A program made the translations under genes and the position numbers. From Fen-455 sp050015475 (GTDB lineage Bacteria; Actinomycetota; Acidimicrobiia; Acidimicrobiales; Bog-793), in assembly GCA_050015475.1 (NCBI GenBank), contig JBEKBI010000011.1, positions 1 to 64,000 of the forward strand: 64,000 nucleotides of DNA. Reading direction: 5' to 3'. The notes below the pieces were generated by a model, which made no database searches, was not told the origin of the DNA, and saw only the letters and a program-made list of their open reading frames with translations. Below are positions 34,185 to 43,178 of the stretch, one piece after another (the stretch's first letter is position 1; each line of letters opens with the position of its first letter).

Positions 34185-34230
34185 GTCGCCATCGAACCGC
34201 GGGAGCAGTCGCACGAAGGTGGCGTTGTGA
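34183..34230 (+). CDS. possible 15-codon upstream ORF overlapping the pheS start
   Basis: ATG 34183 encodes MSPSNRGSSRTKVAL and its TGA overlaps the pheS GTG (GTGA). A GAGGGAG site lies 7 bases upstream, in good position. It contains no Phe codon, so it is not a classical attenuation leader; coupling ribosomes into pheS is the more likely use, if it is translated at all. Confidence 0.35.
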   Translation: MSPSNRGSSRTKVAL

Positions 34231-35273
34231 ATACCAATCCGGCCGACGAGATCCGACAGATCGAGGCCGAGGCGACGGCCGCTCTCACGGCCGCGACCGA
34301 TCTCGAGACACTCGAGGAGAGCGAGCGTCTCGCGTTCCGGTCGAAGAAGTCCCGTTTTGCGGCCATCTATCAGCAGCTCGGATCCTGCGAGCCCGCCGAA
34401 CGCCGTGAGCTCGGCAGGATGCTGAACGAGCTTCGCGGCCGTCTCGAGGACATCGCCGAGGCGCGGCGGGCGGAGCTGGCGCTGTCCGCAAGGACCGAGC
34501 GGCTGGCGGCGGACCGTCTGGACCTCACCGAGGTGCTCCCTGGACGCCTCGCCGGGCACCTGCACCTCGTCACCCAGGTGCGGGAGATGCTCGAGGACGT
34601 CTTCGTCGGCATGGGCTACGAGATCGCCGAGGGGCCTGAGGTGGAGACCGGCTGGCGCAACTTCGACGCCCTCAACATCCCCGAGGACCACCCGGCCCGG
34701 AGCATCTTCGACACCTTCTACGTCGAGTTCGGAGAGCCCTGGAGCGTGGTGCTGCGACCCCACACATCGCCCGTCCAGATCCGGCTGCTAGAGCGCGGAA
34801 CGCTGCCGATCTACGCCGTCGCGCCGGGCCGCACCTATCGCAAGGACACGCCGGACTCCACTCACTTGCCCGTGTTCCACCAGATCGAGGGGCTTGTCGT
34901 CGACCGCGGCGTCACGTTCGCGGACTTGAAGGGCACCATCGACCTGTTCGTCGGGGCCATCTTCGGCGAGCAGACCCGCACGAGGCTTCGGCCCGCGTAC
35001 TTCCCGTTCACCGAGCCGTCCGCCGAGTTCGAGATGTCGTGCGTGATCTGTGGCGGCGAAGGCTGCCGGACTTGTTCTGGAATCGGGTGGATCGAGCTGG
35101 GTGGGTGCGGAATGGTGCACCCGGCGGTGTTCGAGGCCACAGGCGTCGATCCCGAGGAATGGACGGGATTCGCCTTCGGGTTCGGCATAGACCGGTTGGC
35201 GATCATGCGTCATGAGATATCGGACCTCAGGGTGATGGTCGAGAACGACGCGAGGTTCCTCGCCCAGTTCTGA
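34227..35273 (+). CDS. pheS: phenylalanine-tRNA ligase alpha subunit
   Basis: Catalytic class II subunit of the heterotetramer charging tRNA-Phe. 348 residues; N-terminal coiled coil (about 1-90), then the core with motif 1 near HLVTQVREMLEDVFVGMGYEIAEGPEVE, motif 2 APGRTYRKDTPDSTHLPVFHQIEGLVVD, and motif 3 GFAFGFGIDRLAIMRH. A CxxC-xxx-CxxC-like segment (CVICGGEGCRTC) is present in the core, common in this family. The GTG start follows GAAGGTGG. pheT follows 48 bases later. Confidence 0.97.
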   Translation: MNTNPADEIRQIEAEATAALTAATDLETLEESERLAFRSKKSRFAAIYQQLGSCEPAERRELGRMLNELRGRLEDIAEARRAELALSARTERLAADRLDLTEVLPGRLAGHLHLVTQVREMLEDVFVGMGYEIAEGPEVETGWRNFDALNIPEDHPARSIFDTFYVEFGEPWSVVLRPHTSPVQIRLLERGTLPIYAVAPGRTYRKDTPDSTHLPVFHQIEGLVVDRGVTFADLKGTIDLFVGAIFGEQTRTRLRPAYFPFTEPSAEFEMSCVICGGEGCRTCSGIGWIELGGCGMVHPAVFEATGVDPEEWTGFAFGFGIDRLAIMRHEISDLRVMVENDARFLAQF

Positions 35274-35321
35274 GATCGGACCCGGCGAGGCACGACAAAC
35301 GAGAGTTGAGGAGACGACGAA

Positions 35322-37826
35322 GTGCGGGTTCCACTGTCGTGGTTGCGGGACCTGACCCCGCTCGAGACGCGGCCGACCGACCGCGGCGAGGTCGCGGCCC
35401 TGGCGGCCGACCTGGACGCGCTCGGGCTTGTCGTCGAAGGCATCGAGCGGGTCGGCGAAGGCCTTGGCGACGTCGTGCTGGCCCGAGTAACTGAGATCGC
35501 CGCCATTCCGAAGGCGGACCGGATCCGGCGAGTCGTCGTCGACGCCGGCGGCCCCGACCCCGTCGAGGTTGTCTGCGGCGCCTGGAACTTCGAGGTCGGC
35601 GACGTCGTCCCGCTCGCGCCCATCGGCGCCGTGTTGCCGGGGGACTTTCTCATCGAGCAACGCCGGTTGCGTGGGGTCGTGTCCAACGGGATGATCTGCT
35701 CGGGCCGGGAGCTCAGGCTCTCGGACGACCACGAGGGGATCCTCGTGCTCGGGCGGGACGAGGGCGGCTCAGCCGGACCCGGTCGTGGTGCGGGCTTCGA
35801 GCTCGGGCTCCCGCTCGCCGACTACCTGGGTGCCGGCTTCGCCCCTGACGTCGTGTTCGACCTCGCCATAGAGGGCAATCGTCCGGACTGCCTGTGTGTG
35901 GCGGGGATCGCCCGCGACATAGCGGCCCGCCTGGGCCTTCCTCTGCAGCTGCCTGACCCCGTCGTCGAGGAGGGGCCCGAGCTGGCTGCCGGTCACGGAA
36001 CCGTCGAAGTGTTGGCGCCGGAGCTGTGCCGTCGGCTGCTGGGAAGAGTGCTGCTCGACGTGACTCGCGTGCCCTCACCGGCTGCCATCGGCCGCCGGTT
36101 GACTCTCGCGGGCATGCGCCCCATCGACTCGGTCGTCGACGCCTCGAACTACGTCATGCTCGAACTCGGCCAGCCCACCCACCCCTACGACCTCGACCGC
36201 CTCGGCGGCGGCGGGCTCAAGGTGCGGGCGGCCCGCCCGGGGGAGGGGATCGTGACGCTCGATGGCGTGGCCAGGGTGCTCGGGAACCGGCCGGACCGGC
36301 CTGGCGACGCCTTGGGCTCGAGCGACTGCGTGATCTGCGACGCCGAGGATCAGGTCGTCGGGATCGCGGGGGTCATGGGCGGGGAGTCGAGTGAGATCTC
36401 GCCCGAGGTTTCGCGCGTCCTGCTCGAGGTCGCCTCTTTTGCGCCCCTCGCCGTCGCCAGAACCGCCCGTTCGGTGGGCTTGAGAACCGAGGCGTCCATC
36501 CGCTTCGAGCGGGGAGTGGACCCGCTCGGCATGGAGCGTGCCGCCTTGCGGTTCTGTGAGCTCGTGGTTGCGGCGGCTCGCGAAGCCGGGGTAAGGCCCC
36601 CGGTCGTGGCGTCGGGTGTCCTCGACTCACATCCCGTCCCCTACGAGCCGCGACGGGTCGCGGTCCGGGCGACAAGGGTCGGCTCGTTGCTCGGCACCGA
36701 GGTCGAAGACGCGGAGATCGCCCGGCTGCTGGAGCCGCTCGGCTTCGTCACGACATTGCCCGGGAAATCGGGGACGGACGGCGCGCTCGACGTCGAGGTG
36801 CCCTCGTTCCGCCCGGATGTCAAGCGAGAGGTGGATGTGATCGAGGAGGTGGCAAGGCGCATCGGCTACCAGGAACTGCCGATTTCCCAGCGCCGCTCCC
36901 CATACGTCGGCGGGCTGAACGAGGTCCAGTCCCTCCGCCGCCGCCTACGGCGCGTCTTGAGCGGGTTGGGCGCTCACGAGGCGTGGACCGTGTCGATCGT
37001 CGAGCCGGGGGACCAGACGCGCGGGGGAGTGAATAGCGCCCTCGTCACGCTCTCGAACCCCATGGACGCGGAGCAGTCCGCGCTCAGGGGAGGACTGTTG
37101 CCCGGCCTATTGGAGGCGGTCCGCCACAACGTCGGCCACCGCCATCCCATGCTCCGACTCTTCGAGATAGGCGACGTGTTCGCCCTACCGGCGGATCAAG
37201 CGCCCCCTGACCCGGAGCTGCCAAGGGAGTGGGAGCTAGTGGGGCTGCTGCTGGCGGATGAGGCCGACGACGCCGGCGCGGCTGTGAACGCCTGGCGCCG
37301 GGTCGAAGACGCGGTCGGACTTGACGACGTCGAGCTCCGGCATGCCGCTCGGCCCGGGCTCCATCCCGCAAGGACGGCGGAGATCGTGGCCGGCGGGACT
37401 GTCATCGGCGTCGTCGGCGAGGTCGACCCGGAGACGCTGAAGGCGTTCGAGCTCCCCCACGAGCGCGTCGGGTGGCTGGAGATCGATCTCGCGGGGCTTG
37501 CCGCCGCTCCCCGTAAGCCGCTCGTCGCAAGGCCGGTCAGCCACTTCCCCTCGAGTGACGTCGACCTTGCCTTTGTCGTCGAGGACTCGGTTCCGGCCGC
37601 CGCGATCGAGACGGAGCTGCGGCGTGCCGCCGGCGAGCTGTGCGAATCAGTCGAGCTGTTCGATGTCTATCGCGGCCGGGGGGTGGAGGACGGCTCGCGG
37701 AGCCTCGCCTACCGCCTGCGGTTCTGCGCCCTCGACCGGACACTCACCGACGCCGAGGTGGCGAGCTTGCGAGTCCGGTGCGTCATCTCCGTAGAGAGCC
37801 ATCATCCGGCCAAGCTGCGAGGCTGA
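35322..37826 (+). CDS. pheT: phenylalanine-tRNA ligase beta subunit
   Basis: 834 residues of the full bacterial beta type: N-terminal tRNA-binding OB domain (VVLARVTEIAAIPKADRIRRVVVD, VCGAWNFEVGDVVPLAPIGAVLPG), B3/B4 editing domain, B5 domain, catalytic-like core with EVARRIGYQELPISQR and a C-terminal ferredoxin-fold anticodon-binding domain (RPVSHFPSSDVDLAFVVED). It forms the tetramer with PheS and edits Tyr-tRNA-Phe. GTG start with a GAGGAGACGACGAA site. Confidence 0.97.
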   Translation: MRVPLSWLRDLTPLETRPTDRGEVAALAADLDALGLVVEGIERVGEGLGDVVLARVTEIAAIPKADRIRRVVVDAGGPDPVEVVCGAWNFEVGDVVPLAPIGAVLPGDFLIEQRRLRGVVSNGMICSGRELRLSDDHEGILVLGRDEGGSAGPGRGAGFELGLPLADYLGAGFAPDVVFDLAIEGNRPDCLCVAGIARDIAARLGLPLQLPDPVVEEGPELAAGHGTVEVLAPELCRRLLGRVLLDVTRVPSPAAIGRRLTLAGMRPIDSVVDASNYVMLELGQPTHPYDLDRLGGGGLKVRAARPGEGIVTLDGVARVLGNRPDRPGDALGSSDCVICDAEDQVVGIAGVMGGESSEISPEVSRVLLEVASFAPLAVARTARSVGLRTEASIRFERGVDPLGMERAALRFCELVVAAAREAGVRPPVVASGVLDSHPVPYEPRRVAVRATRVGSLLGTEVEDAEIARLLEPLGFVTTLPGKSGTDGALDVEVPSFRPDVKREVDVIEEVARRIGYQELPISQRRSPYVGGLNEVQSLRRRLRRVLSGLGAHEAWTVSIVEPGDQTRGGVNSALVTLSNPMDAEQSALRGGLLPGLLEAVRHNVGHRHPMLRLFEIGDVFALPADQAPPDPELPREWELVGLLLADEADDAGAAVNAWRRVEDAVGLDDVELRHAARPGLHPARTAEIVAGGTVIGVVGEVDPETLKAFELPHERVGWLEIDLAGLAAAPRKPLVARPVSHFPSSDVDLAFVVEDSVPAAAIETELRRAAGELCESVELFDVYRGRGVEDGSRSLAYRLRFCALDRTLTDAEVASLRVRCVISVESHHPAKLRG

Positions 37827-37834
37827 CCTCTCGC

Positions 37835-37859
37835 TCCCGGCCGGGAAACGGCGGGGAGA
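37835..37859. terminator. convergent-gene hairpin after pheT
   Basis: CTCCCGGCCG (37835-37844) pairs with CGGCGGGGAG (37850-37859) with one mismatch, loop GGAAA, filling the 34-base gap between convergent stops. There is no real T-run, so efficiency is uncertain; it could serve both strands. Confidence 0.5.
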
Positions 37860-37860
37860 C

Positions 37861-38298
37861 TCATTTGTCGTCGGGCACCGGCGCGCGGGCGGACGCGACC
37901 CTGTCGGACAGGAGAAGGGCCGTCTCGCCGTCGTCCTCGTAGAGGAGGTCCTGCTCGACAAGCTCACCTATCGTCTCGGTGATCGGGCGGAAGTAGCTGC
38001 GGACCTGCTCGAGCACGAAAGCCGGCAGCTGGTCGAGAAAGCAGAAGGCGACGAGCCCGGTCCCGTCCGCGCCGGGCTCGACGGCAACTTGCTCGAGAGC
38101 GCCGAAGCACCGCTCCAGGGTGTCTTCGCGGTCGCCGGCCTGCACCAGCTCGGCGACGAAATCGGCGAGCTCGTTGAATACCACCTGCGGGGTCAGGTCC
38201 TCGTCGTAGATGTCGAGGAGGTCTAGGTAGTGCTGCTCGAACTCCGGGACGGCCTCCCGCAGGATCCGCACGGCTCTGTCGTCTACCGGTGGGCGCAT
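37861..38298 (-). CDS. hypothetical acidic protein
   Basis: 145 residues, no domain I recognise. It is acidic and predicted mainly helical, with the segments VRILREAVPEFEQHYLDLLDIY, VVFNELADFVAELVQAG and FCFLDQLPAFVLEQVRSYF. GGGAAGGAACGAA directly before ATG 38298 sets the start; an upstream in-frame start has none. It is convergent with pheT and divergent from the DHFR-like gene. Confidence 0.7.
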   Translation of the reverse strand: MRPPVDDRAVRILREAVPEFEQHYLDLLDIYDEDLTPQVVFNELADFVAELVQAGDREDTLERCFGALEQVAVEPGADGTGLVAFCFLDQLPAFVLEQVRSYFRPITETIGELVEQDLLYEDDGETALLLSDRVASARAPVPDDK

Positions 38299-38382
38299 TT
38301 TCGTTCCTTCCCGTCGTGGGTTTTCACGGCGGCGGTCGAGCGCCACGAGACAGCCGAAGACCGGCTGCGTGCACAGTAGCTA

Positions 38383-38423
38383 CGGCTCCAGCACCGCATC
38401 AAGAGGTGGCGGTGCTGGAGCCG
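38383..38423. repeat. perfect 15-bp inverted repeat between divergent genes
   Basis: CGGCTCCAGCACCGC (38383-38397) pairs exactly with GCGGTGCTGGAGCCG (38409-38423) around an 11-nt loop. It lies upstream of both neighbours, 85 bases before ATG 38298 and 157 before ATG 38580, so it is not an end-of-gene terminator, and no T-run follows. It could be an operator, a leader hairpin of the minus-strand gene, or a mobile repeat. Confidence 0.7.
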
Positions 38424-38579
38424 ACGACCTGTCGCTGAACCGTCCCACAGGTTCCGGCCGGTCACGCAATCGGCCTGCTTATGCTCCTCGTTAGCGCCCT
38501 GCGACGAGCCGGGCGATGAATCCGGGGACGGAAGGATCTTCTTCCGATCGATCCCCTCTCAGAACCGGGAGATGACGTC

Positions 38580-39116
38580 ATGCGCAAGGTCGTCGCCTAC
38601 GAGTTGTTGTCGCTCGACGGTGTGGCGGAGCAGCCGGACGAGTTCATAACCGACTTCGATGAGGTGATGCTGGAGAACCTCGGTCGCGTGATCGCCACCC
38701 AGGATGCGGTCCTCCTCGGGCGCCGGACCTATGACGAATGGGCCGGTTTCTGGCCGACCAGCGACATCGAGCCGTTCGCCACGTTCATCAACGGCGTGGA
38801 GAAGTTTGTCGTGACGTCGGCGACGCCCGGAGTCACGTGGGCTAACACGACGGTCGTCGATGGCGACGTCGACGAGTTCATCACCGAGCTCAAGCAGCGG
38901 TCCGGCGGCGACATCGGCGTACATGGGAGCGTCTCACTTGCCCAATCGTTGCTCGCAGGTGGCCTGGTCGACGAGCTGCGCCTTGTTATCGCCCCGGCAT
39001 TGCACGTGCACGGCCGAAGGCTCTTCGACGGGGGCTCGCCGACGCGGCTCACTGTGACCCGGCATGTCGCCTCTCCGTCTGGTCACCTGCTGCTCGACTT
39101 CCAAGTCGGCGGCTGA
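38580..39116 (+). CDS. dihydrofolate reductase-fold (RibD C-terminal-like) protein
   Basis: 178 residues of the DHFR/RibD_C fold: MRKVVAYELLSLDGVAEQPDEF, AVLLGRRTYDEWAGFWP (NADPH-binding region), TVVDGDVDEFITELKQRSGGDIGVHGSVSLAQSLLAGGLVDELRLVIAPALHVHGRRLF. This group is annotated as dihydrofolate reductase family proteins; real substrates are mostly unknown. A GGGAG site precedes the ATG. No folate gene is nearby. Confidence 0.9.
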   Translation: MRKVVAYELLSLDGVAEQPDEFITDFDEVMLENLGRVIATQDAVLLGRRTYDEWAGFWPTSDIEPFATFINGVEKFVVTSATPGVTWANTTVVDGDVDEFITELKQRSGGDIGVHGSVSLAQSLLAGGLVDELRLVIAPALHVHGRRLFDGGSPTRLTVTRHVASPSGHLLLDFQVGG

Positions 39117-39240
39117 CTTGGGTTGTCCGGTCTTCGCCCGGGCTGTGGTGGCAATCGCTGGAACGGCCCGCCAAGTGCATGACAACGCACGGAATGCCGC
39201 CTGATCCAAGGACGACGCGGGCGGAGCGGTCGTCAGTGTG

Positions 39241-39882
39241 TCAGCAAGCAGCGCCGCTCGGGGACACTGGGCCACCGCCACTTCGAAGTGGGGCCATGCC
39301 ATGTCCCGTTGTGCGCGGATCTCCGGCATAGAACGCGTCCCACCAGCGCCGACCGCCGTCGGCGACGTCTCGTAAAGATCGGGGTTCCCCGCCAGTGCTG
39401 AAGGCAGTCACGTCTCCGAACCAGATCCGAAGGTCAAGAATTCGATCAGGTCGAGCGAGCGACTCCTGGGACAGGGCCAACACGTGGTCCCGTGATCCGC
39501 CGGCGATCGTGACGTCCAGGCTGAGGCGATCCCGCCAATGGTCCCAAGAGTGCTCCGGATCGAAGAAATCCCATCCGTAGATCGGCACACCTCCGAATCT
39601 CCGGACGGCGTCACCCAGCTCGTCGAGGGCGAGAGCCTCCACGACCGCCGAGGCGTCATCCCAGCGACCTGCGCGTAGCGAGGCGACTGCGCGTCCTACA
39701 CCGCTCAGCCGAAACAGGACCCGTCGGTCCTCTGGTTCCGGGCCTTCTTCAGGCAACGCAAGCAACCTCAGGAGAACGACCGCCTCCGCCCGGTCTGGTC
39801 GCAGCTCAAAGTCGCAGAATTGGCCCTCGTTCAAGGCGATGTTGAGGTCCGGCAACAGCCCTTCAAGTCCTGACGACGCCAT
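39241..39882 (-). CDS. hypothetical protein
   Basis: 213 residues, not recognised. The N-terminal part alternates hydrophobic and charged residues (FCDFELRPDRAEAVVLLRLLALPEE, RVLFRLSGVGRAVASLRAG); the middle is Trp-rich (GGVPIYGWDFFDPEHSWDHWRDRLSL). No signal peptide or membrane helix. It lies downstream of fabF on the same strand with a 49-base gap and could be transcribed with the fab operon, but it has no visible link to fatty-acid synthesis. Confidence 0.6.
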   Translation of the reverse strand: MASSGLEGLLPDLNIALNEGQFCDFELRPDRAEAVVLLRLLALPEEGPEPEDRRVLFRLSGVGRAVASLRAGRWDDASAVVEALALDELGDAVRRFGGVPIYGWDFFDPEHSWDHWRDRLSLDVTIAGGSRDHVLALSQESLARPDRILDLRIWFGDVTAFSTGGEPRSLRDVADGGRRWWDAFYAGDPRTTGHGMAPLRSGGGPVSPSGAAC

Positions 39883-39931
39883 GCCCCTAAGTCTTGCACG
39901 GGGTCGAGATGCCTCTCGGAGCGGTTCGTGC

Positions 39932-41131
39932 CTAAGACGGTGGGGCGATCACGATGCAGCCGTTGTGCCCACCGAACCCGAAGCTGTTCGACAGGATCGG
40001 GCCTGGTTCCCACTCGCGCGGGACGCCGCGGACAATGTCCAAGTGGATCTCGGGGTCCTGTTGTTCGAGGCCGACTGTCGGCGGGATGAGGCGCTTTTCG
40101 ATCGATAGCGCACAGGCGACGCCTTCGATCGCTCCCGCCGCGCCGAGCGAATGGCCGGTGACACCCTTTATCGACGTGACGATCGGACCCGGTTGGCCGA
40201 AGAGCTTCTCGATGGCCTCGGCCTCGGCGAGATCGTTGAGCGGCGTGGATGTGCCGTGGGCGTTGACATGAGCGACGTCTCCGGGCGCAATGCCGGCATT
40301 TGCGAGCGCGAGCTCCATGCATCCGATCGCGCCTACGCCCCCGGGGGCCGGTGCGGTGATGTGGTAGGCATCCGCGCTCGAAGCGCCGCCGAGAAGCTCG
40401 GCATAGATATGAGCCCCGCGAGCCTTCGCGCTCTCGAACTCCTCGAGCACGAGCATGGCCCCGCCCTCGGCGATCATGAAGCCGTCCCGGCGGGCGTCGA
40501 ACGGGCGCGAATGCCCACTTGTCGACAGCGCCGTCATGTTGCCGAAGGCCGCCAGGGCGACTGGAGTCATGGCTGCTTCAGCACCGCCGGCGAGGACGGC
40601 GTCACAACGGCCCGAGGCGATGAGCCGGTGCCCGGCGAGGAGCGCGTGCGTTCCTGAAGCGCACGCCGTGACGATCGTCTCGCACGGGCCCCGCCACCCG
40701 ATGCGCATCGAGATCGTTGCCGCGGCGGCATTGGCCATCATCATCGGCACCAGGAAGGGGGAGACCCGACGCGGGCCCTTGTCGAGCAGCACTGCTATCT
40801 GGGTCTCCATGGTGCCGAGGCCGCCGACGCCGGTGCCGACTTGGATGCCGGCGCGAGCCGGGTTGACCTCGAACGGCCCGGAGTCGCCCAGCGCCATCTC
40901 GGCGGCCGCGACCGCGTATTGGGCGAAGAGGTCCACCCGCCGCACCTCTTTGGCGTCGAACCAGAGGGAGGCATCGAATCCTTGGACGCGATGCTCACCT
41001 TCGGGCGCCGGTCCGCTCAGGCCCGCGAAAAAGGCCTCGGTGCCGATCCCGCAGCACGACACCACGCCGAGCCCCGTGATCGCGACTCTGCGGCGACTCT
41101 CCGCGTCTGGCACAGGCGCGGCGCTTGTCAT
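39932..41131 (-). CDS. fabF: beta-ketoacyl-[ACP] synthase II
   Basis: Chain-elongating condensing enzyme of type II fatty-acid synthesis. 399 residues of the thiolase fold; catalytic C157 in TIVTACASGTHALL, first His in HVNAHGTSTPLND, second His in GVTGHSLGAAGAIEG, and the C-terminal NSFGFGGHNGC are present. It is the last fab gene of the operon and its start overlaps the acpP stop by one base, consistent with coupling. Confidence 0.97.
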   Translation of the reverse strand: MTSAAPVPDAESRRRVAITGLGVVSCCGIGTEAFFAGLSGPAPEGEHRVQGFDASLWFDAKEVRRVDLFAQYAVAAAEMALGDSGPFEVNPARAGIQVGTGVGGLGTMETQIAVLLDKGPRRVSPFLVPMMMANAAAATISMRIGWRGPCETIVTACASGTHALLAGHRLIASGRCDAVLAGGAEAAMTPVALAAFGNMTALSTSGHSRPFDARRDGFMIAEGGAMLVLEEFESAKARGAHIYAELLGGASSADAYHITAPAPGGVGAIGCMELALANAGIAPGDVAHVNAHGTSTPLNDLAEAEAIEKLFGQPGPIVTSIKGVTGHSLGAAGAIEGVACALSIEKRLIPPTVGLEQQDPEIHLDIVRGVPREWEPGPILSNSFGFGGHNGCIVIAPPS

Positions 41132-41370
41132 CAGAGCTTCGAAGTTACGAGCTCGTACGCCTGGCCGATTGTCTCGACGCCTTCCAACTCGCTTTCGTCG
41201 ACCGTGATCCCGAAGACCTCCTCGAGCTCCATCACGAGCTCGACGAGGTCGAGACTGTCAGCGTCGAGGTCGTTCGCGAAGTTGGCTTCCAGGGTCACCT
41301 TCTCGATGGGCACGTTCAGTATCTCGACCGCGCAGGCCTGGAACTTCTCGAAGGTTGCTTGGTTGTCCAT
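41131..41370 (-). CDS. acpP: acyl carrier protein
   Basis: 79 residues, acidic four-helix protein that carries the growing acyl chain. The phosphopantetheine serine is S39 in DLDADSLDLVELVMELEEVFG. It is located between fabG and fabF, as in most type II operons. No holo-ACP synthase gene is in the window. Confidence 0.98.
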   Translation of the reverse strand: MDNQATFEKFQACAVEILNVPIEKVTLEANFANDLDADSLDLVELVMELEEVFGITVDESELEGVETIGQAYELVTSKL

Positions 41371-41412
41371 GCGAGGGCTGCTTTCTCTTGTCGGTTGGAT
41401 ATTGGCGATGAG

Positions 41413-42210
41413 TCAGTGGCCCATGCCCAGACCGCCGTCCACGGCCAGCACGGCTCCTGTCACGTAACTTGCTCCGTCTGATGCCAGGAACTCGACGGCC
41501 GAGGCGATCTCGTCCGGGACAGCTTGTCTCCCGATCGGCGCCAATGCTGTCAGCGCTGTGACGCGATCTTCTCCCAGCACGGCGATCATATCCGTGGCCA
41601 CGATGCCGGGGGACACGACGTTGACGGTGATGTTACGGGTCGCGACCTCCCGCGCGACCGAGCGGGCGAAGCCGACGAGGGCCGCTTTGGAGGCACCGTA
41701 GTTGGCTTGGCCTGGCGAGCCGTTGAACGCGACGACCGAGGAGATGAGCACGATCCGTCCTTGCCGCGCCCGTACCATCGGCCCGAGGGCGCGTTTCGTA
41801 GTCCTGAACACGGAGGTGAGGTTCGCCTCGATTACCTCGTGCCAACGCTCCTCGGACATGCGCAGCAACAAGGCGTCGGCCGTGATCCCGGCGGCGCAAA
41901 CGAGAACCTGCACAGGTCCGAAGGCCTCCTCGGTCTCAGCGAAGGCCCGGTCCACATCTGTCGGTGAGGTGACATCGCAGGCAACAGCCAGGAGGGGATG
42001 GGTGCCGATGGGCCCTTGGAGGTCGTCGGGCGGTTTGGTTCGCCAGGTGACCGCCACCAGATCACCCGCGGCTTGGAAGCGGCGGGCACAGGCGAGCCCA
42101 ATCCCGCGCGAGCCGCCGGTCACGAGCACGACCCGACCGGATCGAGCGCCCTCGTCGGAACGAGGAGGCTCCGCGTCCGAAGCTGTGTGTTCGTCGCGGG
42201 TTCCGGTCAT
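41413..42210 (-). CDS. fabG: 3-oxoacyl-[ACP] reductase
   Basis: NADPH-dependent reduction of beta-ketoacyl-ACP. 265 residues, classical short-chain dehydrogenase: cofactor motif TGGSRGIG at 31-38, CAAGIT at 105-110, catalytic S158, Y171 and K175 (YGASK), and GIVATDM. The N-terminus is about 25 residues longer than in most FabG. ATG 42210 overlaps the fabH stop by four bases (ATGA), fixing the start. Confidence 0.95.
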   Translation of the reverse strand: MTGTRDEHTASDAEPPRSDEGARSGRVVLVTGGSRGIGLACARRFQAAGDLVAVTWRTKPPDDLQGPIGTHPLLAVACDVTSPTDVDRAFAETEEAFGPVQVLVCAAGITADALLLRMSEERWHEVIEANLTSVFRTTKRALGPMVRARQGRIVLISSVVAFNGSPGQANYGASKAALVGFARSVAREVATRNITVNVVSPGIVATDMIAVLGEDRVTALTALAPIGRQAVPDEIASAVEFLASDGASYVTGAVLAVDGGLGMGH

Positions 42211-43178
42211 CTGGCCGCTCCCCGCTGGCGCTGGCCCGAGGGAGGCGTTGGGGCTCCGCCCCATCGCACGACTGCGCTCGCCCAGGTCATGCCTGCGCCG
42301 AAGCCGGAGAAGAGTATGAGGTCGCCCTCGGTGAGACGCCCGGCATCGGCGGCCTCGCCGAGAGCAATTCCGCAAGAGGCCGCCGAGGTGTTCCCCGTGT
42401 GATCGAGGCATATCGCATACCGGGAAGGGTCGATGCCGAGGCGCTGGCCCATGGCGTCGACGATCCGGATGTTCGCCTGGTGGGGAACGAACAAGGCGAT
42501 GTCCTCTGGCGCGACATGGGCTTTGTTGAGGACGCGTTCGGCCGATTCGACTGTCGCCCGCACAGCGCTGCGGAAGACCTCTCGGCCCTCCATGTAGATG
42601 AGGCCGCCTCTGTCGCAGCGGAGGATGGGCGTCAACGACCCGTCGAGTCCGAGGTCCTGGGCGAGGATCAACGGGTCGTCCCCGACGGCCTCGACGACGA
42701 TGGCGCCGGCGCCATCACCGAAAAGGACGGCTGTGGACCGGTCGTCCTGATCCGTGTACTGCGACAAGGTGTCAGAGCCGATCAGCAGGACACGATCGTG
42801 CCCAGAGTCGAGCAGGGCGACAGCGGTGACGAGCCCGTAGACGAAGCCCGCACAGGCCGCGTTCAAGTCGAAGGCTGCGCCGCGGCATCCAAGCTGATGG
42901 TGTACCCATGAAGACGTGGCGGGAACGGTCCGGTCCGGGGTCGTGGTCGCCAGCACGAGAAGGTCGATGTCCGCGCCGTTGCGCCCCGCCCGGGCGAGGG
43001 CCTTTCCGGCGGCCTCGATGGCGAGGCTCGAAGTCGTGCCGCCGTAGCGGCGCTCCTTGATCCCGGTGCGGTCCACTATCCACTCGTCGGTCGTGTCGAG
43101 CCGTGCCTCGAAATCCGCGTTCGTGACGACCTTTTCCGGCAAAGCGAGTCCCCATCCGGTGATTCGTGCGCCTCTCAT
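42207..43178 (-). CDS. fabH: beta-ketoacyl-[ACP] synthase III
   Basis: Initiating condensation of acyl-CoA with malonyl-ACP. 323 residues; catalytic C109 in NAACAGFVYGL, His in VPHQANIRIVD and Asn in HTGNTSAAS are intact, as is GDGAGAIVV. ATG 43178 overlaps the fabD stop (ATGA) and follows GAAAGGA; a longer in-frame start inside fabD is unlikely. Confidence 0.97.
   Translation of the reverse strand: MRGARITGWGLALPEKVVTNADFEARLDTTDEWIVDRTGIKERRYGGTTSSLAIEAAGKALARAGRNGADIDLLVLATTTPDRTVPATSSWVHHQLGCRGAAFDLNAACAGFVYGLVTAVALLDSGHDRVLLIGSDTLSQYTDQDDRSTAVLFGDGAGAIVVEAVGDDPLILAQDLGLDGSLTPILRCDRGGLIYMEGREVFRSAVRATVESAERVLNKAHVAPEDIALFVPHQANIRIVDAMGQRLGIDPSRYAICLDHTGNTSAASCGIALGEAADAGRLTEGDLILFSGFGAGMTWASAVVRWGGAPTPPSGQRQRGAAR

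Noticed and set aside
34183..34230. Phe attenuator leader peptide for pheST
   Set aside because: The short ORF has no Phe codon and no terminator hairpin follows before pheS.
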